64,000 bases of DNA. Origin: Neoceratodus forsteri (taxonomy: Eukaryota; Chordata; Ceratodontiformes; Ceratodontidae). Position numbers and translations under genes: made by a program. Within the stretch, counting starts at the first letter, position 1; each line of letters opens with the position of its first letter. Below are positions 57,991 to 64,000 of this stretch, piece after piece. The notes under the pieces are model-generated. The model was not told the origin of the DNA and made no database searches. It worked only from the letters and a program-made list of their open reading frames with translations. The DNA is taken from the NCBI GenBank assembly GCA_016271365.2, contig JADMNL010000023.1:607132001-607196000 (forward strand), written 5' to 3'.

Positions 57991-60900
57991 TTTTATTTAA
58001 TTTCAATAACAGTAAAATCAGACTAGTAAATACAGGTATGATACAACACTGTAACAATTTCCAGCAACAAGACATAGAATGATAAACATGGGATAAACTA
58101 AACCCTCTCCTCCCCTCCCCAAGAAGGTGTCACCACTGAAAAGGAAAGGGAAACCTAGAAGATTCATAAGTGAGGGAAAGGGAGATTAACGAGTCTAGAA
58201 AAGAAGATGAGATAACAACCTGTCCTTTAAACCCAGAGGAAGACACAGCTCCACTGACAATTGATTCATGGATAGAAAGAGGTGCATCAGGGAGTCCATA
58301 AAGGGGAGTACCGTCAGGGATCAAATAGCTCAAAATGAACCTGGACCTATTAATCAGTGTAGGTATAGGGCATAAAGTTTACCCACTTTTCTGGAAGACC
58401 AAGGAGAAAATCTGGAGCTGGCAATCAGCTTCTCAACTTTAAAACACAAAGACATTTCTTCTACCCAGTCCATGTATGAGAGTTCTAAATTATCTGACCA
58501 GTGACGAGCACTAATCTCTTAACCGCCATTGAGATAAGAGCCATATGATATCTCTTCTCTCTGACGTTAATACCTGAATAGATGCCCAGAATACAAATCT
58601 CTAATGTAAAGAGATCTTGCAGGCCTAGAATGGGGTCTAAGTTGTCCCGAATAGCCTCCATAATGGGGCTACCTTGGAACAGTACCAGAAAATATGAGGG
58701 CACTACCCAGGTCCTCACCACATCTGAGACAATTAGGGAGCTGGAATTATCAAATTTCGATTTTTTAACGGGCGAATATACATATTATTAACAATAAAAT
58801 ATTGAATAAGCCTATTCTTATCCAGAGTATTATATGTGTCAAATCTCTCCAAACCTGGCTCCATGTGAAAGAAGGGTCTAAGAGGAGTGGAGGCCAAGAT
58901 TTGGAACCAGCTAAGGGTCGGGAAGTTAACCTTCATAAGATGTAAATATAATTTAGATACACCATGAGGCTTGGCGCATGTTCTTTAACCACCCTAAGAA
59001 GGGGCTTGACAACCGACACGGTACAGTGTCGAATTCCTTATTGTCAAGGTGTTTTAATTGATATACCTTGAAAATCATTCGAGGGAATACTTAGGACTAA
59101 TAGAAGGTCATCTATTAACCCAGGACCCCTTGCACAAATAAATCTTCCACCGAGTCCCTGAATTTGGGGCAGCCACTGGAGATAACAATTTGTCCCCATT
59201 TTAATATTAGGTTGGAAAGCAGTGGTTGCCCAGGATCCTTAACGTGTCGGATTTTGGCAGTGGCATAAAATTGGTTCAGCACTCTCACCAAATGCCCACT
59301 GCCGAGTCTTGAATACGGTGGGGCAAAGTTGAAAATGACAGTAAAACAAACTAGAGGGATCTATGTTGCATTTCTTGATAAGATCAAGATCTAAACTTAA
59401 CCATAAAGGTGAGGATGTTGCATCCTTTCCCCAAGCCACTTGCCGGTTTTAACTAGATGGCTAGCCCAGTGGTAATATTCAAAATTAGGGAGACGGAGGC
59501 CCCATATCTTTGGGTAGGCAAAGTTTATAAAAGGCTCGCTCTGGGAGAGTTGTGATTCCAGATAAACAAGTCAGGATTGAATGTACTTCTTGAAGAAAGT
59601 TTTGGGTAACCAAATATCCAAAAGACTGGGGATAAAGCAGACGAGGCAGAATATTCATTTTAATAATGCTGATTCGGGCCCCTACTGATAGTGGGAGCTT
59701 GTCTCATCTTTGCAGGTCAGAGTAAATTTTGTCCACTAGATCATCCAAGTTTAATTTCCTAACCAGATTTGGGTCATGAGCCAAATAAATACGAGATATT
59801 TAAGATGGGATGAGCCATTTCATACCAAAGTGAGACATACTAGATTGAGATGTATACAAATTAAGAGGGAAAATCTCAGACTCGGCCAGATTAAGTTTGT
59901 AATTGATACAGCACCAAATTGCTCTATTATATTTAGGACTACCGCAGGGAGTCTGCCGGATTGGTTAGCTGTAATAGGCTATCATCTGCAAAGACGGATA
60001 TTGTGGAGGTTTGTTGAAAGATGGCACAGCCTTGGATCCTGGGAGCTGCCTTAAGATTAAGCAACAGGGTTCCAAATAAAGGTTGAAAAGGTATGGCGAG
60101 AGGGGCAGCCCTGATGGGTGCCTGAAAATAACCGAATGCGGGATGAGAAAGCCCCATTACAGTAGATTTTTGCCGAGGGATCTTTATATAGAACCTTTAT
60201 CCACTGGATAAATTTCTCCGGAAACCAAACTAGCCAAAGCACTCCATAAGAAACCCCAATTGACACGATCAAATGCCTTCGGCATCTAAAGCCACCAGTG
60301 CCATGGGAGCCTGAGAGGCCTGGGCTGCTTGGTAGACATAGAAAGGACTCTCATATGATCGGTAGCTGACTTGCCTTGCAAGAAGCTTACTTGCTCCCTG
60401 CTCAAAAGTGATTGCCATACTTGCTTAATACGTGAAGCCAGAATTTTAGACAGGATTTTGATATCACAATTGAGCAGTGAGATGGGTCTATAGTTAGTCG
60501 GATCCAGAGAGGGTTTATCTGTTTTGGGAATCAGGATTATAATGGCTTCTAATAAGGTTGGGTCCAGTGAGTCAGAGAGAGAAGATAGTTATAAAATTCC
60601 AAAAGTGTTGGAGCTAATTCCTTGCAAAAGGCCTTATAAAATTGGAGGGTAAACCATCGGGGCCGGAGGCTTTGTCTGACGGAAGATTATGAATGGCTTC
60701 TCAATCTCTTTCAGGGATAGGGAGTTGAGAGGAAAGATGCTTGGTCCTCGGAGAGGCAAGGTGGGGAAATTGATTTAAAGAAGGTCTCAATTGCAGGCAG
60801 GAAGGAGGGACTGGTATAGCACCATAAAGATTTTGGTAAAATAATCTGAAAACCTCCACAATATCCCTGGGCCCTGTCTTGATGGAGCCATCTTGTGCCT

Positions 60901-61219
60901 CTAAAGCTGGGACCAACCTTGAGTTTTCTACTTCTTGAGTTTTAGGCCAGAAGCCTCACTGCTTCTCCCTTGGTCTAAGTATTTAGCTTTGGATCTCAAC
61001 AACGCAAATTCAGTTTTTTCTCCACCAGCCCTCATATTCATTTTTTAAGTTTATATAGCTGCTCCAAACTCTTTAGGGACCTTGAAGAGGCAAGGAGTCT
61101 TCTGACGCCTTAATCTGACCAGATAAGAGAAGAAATTTTTGAGTCCTGAGTTTTTCCTCCTAGCGGAGATTTTAATGAATTCTCCTTAAAAGCATTTTAA
61201 AGAGCACCATAGGATGTCA
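57991..61219 (-). mobile_element. L1/Tx1-like LINE, 5'-truncated, with 12-bp TSD
   Basis: Minus strand, 3.2 kb. Flanked by the direct repeat TTGTCTGTACTT at 57979-57990 and 61220-61231. The 3' end is the T-rich edge at 57991-58005. It covers most of ORF2 and the 3'UTR. RT blocks are visible: FRLFYQNLYG (60916-60701 frame), FSGTHQGCP (about 60120-60094), and the catalytic box F-A-D-D at 59992-59981. Frames are broken. Because it splits the older CR1-like LINE it is younger than that element. Confidence 0.9.
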
Positions 61220-61231
61220 TTGTCTGTACTT

Positions 61232-61460
61232 AATATTGGGGACTGGGATATTACTGTCAGTTTCAGTAACAACTCATCATGCATATTATTTGTGACATGT
61301 GCATTATTGTCACCATTTGTCTCATGGTCAGATGAAAGTATTCCATTATTATTATTAGCTTCGCAACCTCATCATGTGTGTCACTTGTGACGTATGCATT
61401 ATTGTCACCAATTGTGTTCTGGGCAGATAAAGCATTCCATACCCACAGTACTGGATAGTA
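61232..61460. repeat. Two diverged ~95-bp tandem copies
   Basis: The block 'cTCATCATG...TTGTGAC...GCATTATTGTCACCA...CATTCCAT' occurs at about 61270-61352 and again at about 61366-61442. The two copies differ at many positions. It lies between the L1 target site and the coiled-coil ORF1 remnant. Confidence 0.6.
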
Positions 61461-62239
61461 TTATTGGGTGTTGTGCAACTACTTCTACCTTTTTTACTTT
61501 CCTCCCAACGACAAAAGCTCATTTATTACCCTTGTGATCATTCGAGTAGTCCTCTGCACTCCTTGCCATTTTCCTCCTGTTCTTATTCCTATTTTGTCCC
61601 CCTCACCCCTTGTAGGATGGTGGTAAGCACTGAGCTGAAGTTCTCCAGATCCTACATGTCTCTAATCTAGATACCCTAGCTTTTAACTTGGTATTTTTTT
61701 TCTCCAGTTCTATAATATTAGGATACTTACAGTATTGCATTAAAAATTCCACACTGAACTTCTGATGCATCAGAGGAGTACATCCCACAGTTTTGCACAC
61801 TTCCATACTGCTTATATTTAAATGGATATTTTTCTAAGTAACATGCATATAAATAACCCAGTTCAGAAGTATTCTATCTGGTCATATAAAAGGATCAAAA
61901 CACAAATAGATTAAGGTGAAAAGGTGGTTTACGGGAGAATGGAAATAATAGGAAAGGTTAAAACAGCATTTTGTCCAAACATCAGTCATTTCAAATCACT
62001 GAAGATATTTCAATTAATACAACAAGTTGCTAAACCATGGGCAACTTAAATATCAGAATGATCTCATAAAATTGGGTTGATTGAAATGAACATTGAGTCA
62101 TGCTAGACTATTAGAATGCAGGATAAACTGCCAGAATGATTCTCCTTAGTAATTTATTACCCAGGCCACCTCTTCAAACGTTATCATATAAGCTTTTCAT
62201 GGTCTGAAATACGAAACGTGATCTCTCCCTTTTTCCACA

Positions 62240-62360
62240 TGCTGTGTGAGAACACTTTTATCATCTTTCTTCTGAATGCTCTGTAAATGTTCATCAATAA
62301 GCTCTTTAAATTTCTGTTTCATTGTGCTACATAGAATGCTTGGCAGGAGCTGCATGTTGA
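62240..62360 (-). pseudogene. GIY-YIG endonuclease remnant of the Penelope-like element
   Basis: Minus-strand translation from about 62355 gives CSSCQAFYVAQ, a stop, then NRNLKSLLMN and, after a few residues, RAFRRK. This matches the C-x-x-x-F/Y-Y-V/I-G-x-T-x-R-x-L-K-x-R-x-x-E-H pattern of the GIY-YIG domain in Penelope-like elements, with the motif glycine replaced by alanine. It would be inactive. Confidence 0.6.
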
Positions 62361-62494
62361 AAGATACACTATGTTGGTGGAATTACATGTCAGAAAATCC
62401 CTCACTGTGTACTTTTCACCTATCATTGCATTCTCAAATTCAGAGCCTGGTTTCACATTTTGCAAAAGGTATAATTTATGGGTTCTACATCATA

Positions 62495-62985
62495 ACGGCG
62501 ATCGTGAGAAAGGTGATCACCATTAGGGCGAGTGTACATCACCAAAATCAATTTCAGAGATGTAACACATGCGGCACTCAGCAAAATGATGCCAGGCACT
62601 TTTTTTTTTATGTGGGGAGGTGTGCCCCACACACCCTTACTAAGGGATTCTCAACTCCTGGGGGTACATGTCGGGGGTGCAAAGCTGAAAAAGAATTTAA
62701 CAGCCGGGCACAACAAAATGAATGCGTGTCTGGAACTGCACCTGGCACCCTTGCAACTCTGGCCTGCCAACAACCCACCACACCACAGTTTCAACTCAGC
62801 AGTCCACCACCACAGTGCACCTCACAAACCCTTCCTCCCTTCTGCCCATCGCACGCTGTGCTCAACTGCCCCCTATCTGGTCACCCTCCCTGTCCAGTAG
62901 CCCTGTGCAGATGGCACTGTTATTGAGTCTCGCTTTTGAAAGTGCTCACAGGCTACCAATTTCTGCACCTATTGGTATCCCCAGA
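62495..62985 (+). repeat. Dispersed repeat of unknown family, copy 2, inside Penelope-like element
   Basis: About 490 bp homologous to 53436-53938 in the same orientation. It interrupts the Penelope-like element between the RT and GIY-YIG regions. No minisatellite follows here; after 'cacaggctacc' the sequence is unique. The 216-codon plus-strand frame across this region is an antisense/repeat artefact. Confidence 0.7.
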
Positions 62986-64000
62986 CAAGTGTTTACTCTG
63001 TGTCTTCTCCAAACTACTATCCCAGTGGAGGTTACATGCAAGTTGGTTCCATAAGTACTCTCCTGTTTAATAAGTCAGTTTTGGTATATTTTGTGGGACT
63101 TTTTCTACCTTTATTTCCATACCAAATGTGCACTAATTATGTTCTGACATTGAGATATCAGTATGCCTCTCTGCTCATTGTCCTGACTTCAATTAACTTT
63201 AAATGCATGAACTGACCTACAGGGATATTTTCAGTCACATGTTTCAGATGCCAGCTAGTATAATGTAGCAAAGAACCACAGTCTGTTTCTTTGTGAAACA
63301 TGGTAGTGACCAAGTCCTCACTATTATTACTTTTTTCTTTATGACTAGGTCCAAAGAGCTGACTTACTCCAAATCATAACTGACTGTGAATTTCAAACCT
63401 TGTTTGTCCTCTCAAGATACTGAACAAACATAGCGTGCTCTTCTGTAGTTCCTTTCCATATAATGAACAAGTCTTCTATAAAATACTTGTAAAGATTTAT
63501 CTTATCAAATATGGATTTTGCTCCTATGAAAAATAAAATTATTTTCCCAGTTTGACATGTAAACATTCACACAATTGGGGGTAATGTGGTCCCATTGCAG
63601 TCCTTTTGTTTGTAAGTACATACGATCCAGAAGAAAAACAATTGCAATTCAACATTTTTTCAGTGATAGCTATCAAAAACTCTATAAAGCTGGATGTGAA
63701 GCTTGTATCCTTGTATAATTATTCCTACATACTTCCATGTCATCCTCGTGAGGGATGTTGGTATACAGAGCAGAGTGTGTAGAGCAAGAAATTATGAGTC
63801 TTCTAATTTTAATCACATGCCATCTGACATTTCATCTGATGTGATTAATAGCCATTCAAAAGAACAATGTCTTCACTTAATTTGAATTTGCAACAGTTCA
63901 CTACCCCAGATGGGATGTTGATGCGAAGATCTACATTTATCTTACCCTCCAAATACCTACAGTGACAATATTTGAAAAGGCTTGCAGCAATTATCTAGAG

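Larger units (their letters stand above)
55470..61810 (-). mobile_element. Old CR1-like LINE broken by several later insertions
   Basis: Minus-strand pieces are consistent with one element: an endonuclease-like region (about 55560-56150), an ORF1 esterase block H-C-G-V-N-N (57168-57151), and an ORF1 N-terminal coiled-coil-like frame (61806-61603) with IIELEKKNTKLKARVSRLET. Between them sit a SINE (56150-56357), a palindromic element (57272-57435), a TIR element (57441-57864) and an L1 (57991-61219). The family is CR1-like but not the same as the CR1 copies at 34-44 kb. That these pieces are one element is inference from order and orientation. Confidence 0.55.
61860..64000 (-). mobile_element. 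Penelope-like retroelement, decayed, runs off the window
   Basis: Minus strand. RT blocks appear in order: RTAMGP (63608-63591 region), the catalytic box decayed from Y-I-D-D to F-I-E-D (63482-63471) followed by LFIIW, then LLHYTSWHLKHV near 63283-63248, typical of the segment after the Penelope RT. About 900 bp downstream lies a GIY-YIG-type nuclease piece (about 62355-62240), C-x-x-C-Q-A-F-Y-V. A dispersed repeat (62495-62985) separates them. Stops and frameshifts are frequent. The RT N-terminus would lie beyond base 64000. Confidence 0.7.

Noticed and set aside
62276..62926. Longest open frame of the window (216 codons, plus strand)
   Set aside because: It runs antisense across the GIY-YIG remnant of a minus-strand Penelope-like element and then into a dispersed repeat. 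There is no protein motif and composition follows the repeat.
1..64000. Host gene exons or an intact novel multi-gene system
   Set aside because: No frame shows host-protein motifs, splice-bounded coding blocks or co-oriented intact genes; all recognisable coding remnants belong to retrotransposons. Small exons could still be missed by eye; a translated search of the unassigned gaps would be decisive.

Overview
This is a stretch of vertebrate nuclear DNA made almost entirely of transposable-element debris. I recognise no host protein-coding gene, no rRNA or tRNA gene, no CRISPR array and no prokaryotic or viral gene set. No open reading frame has a credible host product; the longer ones either lie antisense to retrotransposon genes or run through tandem repeats. 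The mixture is L1/Tx1-like LINEs, CR1 LINEs with an ORF1 esterase, several L2-like LINEs, MIR-like SINEs with L2-type tails, a Penelope-like element, an LTR element and palindromic DNA transposons. That mixture fits an amphibian with a large genome. The CR1 3' ends (antisense 'gaacata(g)gaacacag... gcagataaggacca') remind me of caecilians, but this is recollection, not a search result.

Layout. 1-1.77 kb: no recognised feature. 1.78-3.89 kb: a minus-strand CR1 with a second CR1 inserted in its reverse transcriptase (RT) region. 3.9-5.09 kb: plus-strand L2-like 3' end. 6.08-7.44 kb: an unclassified GC-richer element containing two tRNA-like units. 7.88-9.46 kb: a palindromic, probably Harbinger-like, non-autonomous DNA transposon. 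9.86-10.75 kb: unclassified, possibly LINE. 12.76-19.15 kb: a nearly full-length plus-strand L1 with a target-site duplication (TSD). 20.76-20.92 kb: a terminal-like fragment with a hammerhead-like core. 25.4-27.6 kb: plus-strand L2. 28.9-30.5 kb: minus-strand L1-derived element with ORF1 only (half-LINE-like). 34.1-37.1 kb: minus-strand CR1 keeping esterase and endonuclease (EN) parts. 37.15-44.4 kb: a second minus-strand CR1 split by a 5.3 kb L2 insertion. 45.2-47.2 kb: plus-strand L2. 47.7-53.4 kb: two related long terminal repeats separated by about 50 bp containing a candidate primer-binding site, each LTR split by LINE insertions. 53.4-54.9 kb: a dispersed repeat followed by a GC-rich minisatellite. 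55.3-61.8 kb: an old minus-strand LINE broken by a SINE, two palindromic/TIR elements and a 3.2 kb L1 with a clean TSD. 61.9-64 kb: a minus-strand Penelope-like element carrying RT and GIY-YIG remnants, interrupted by a second copy of the 53.4 kb dispersed repeat.

All retroelement proteins here are broken by stops and frameshifts, so nothing is expected to be active. The interest lies in element architecture and insertion order: an ORF1-only L1, a miniature LTR-PBS-LTR unit, an inverted array of GATC-centred palindromes inside a transposon, SINEs sharing L2 tails, and layered insertions that give a relative chronology. All family names come from motifs and remembered family features, not from database searches.
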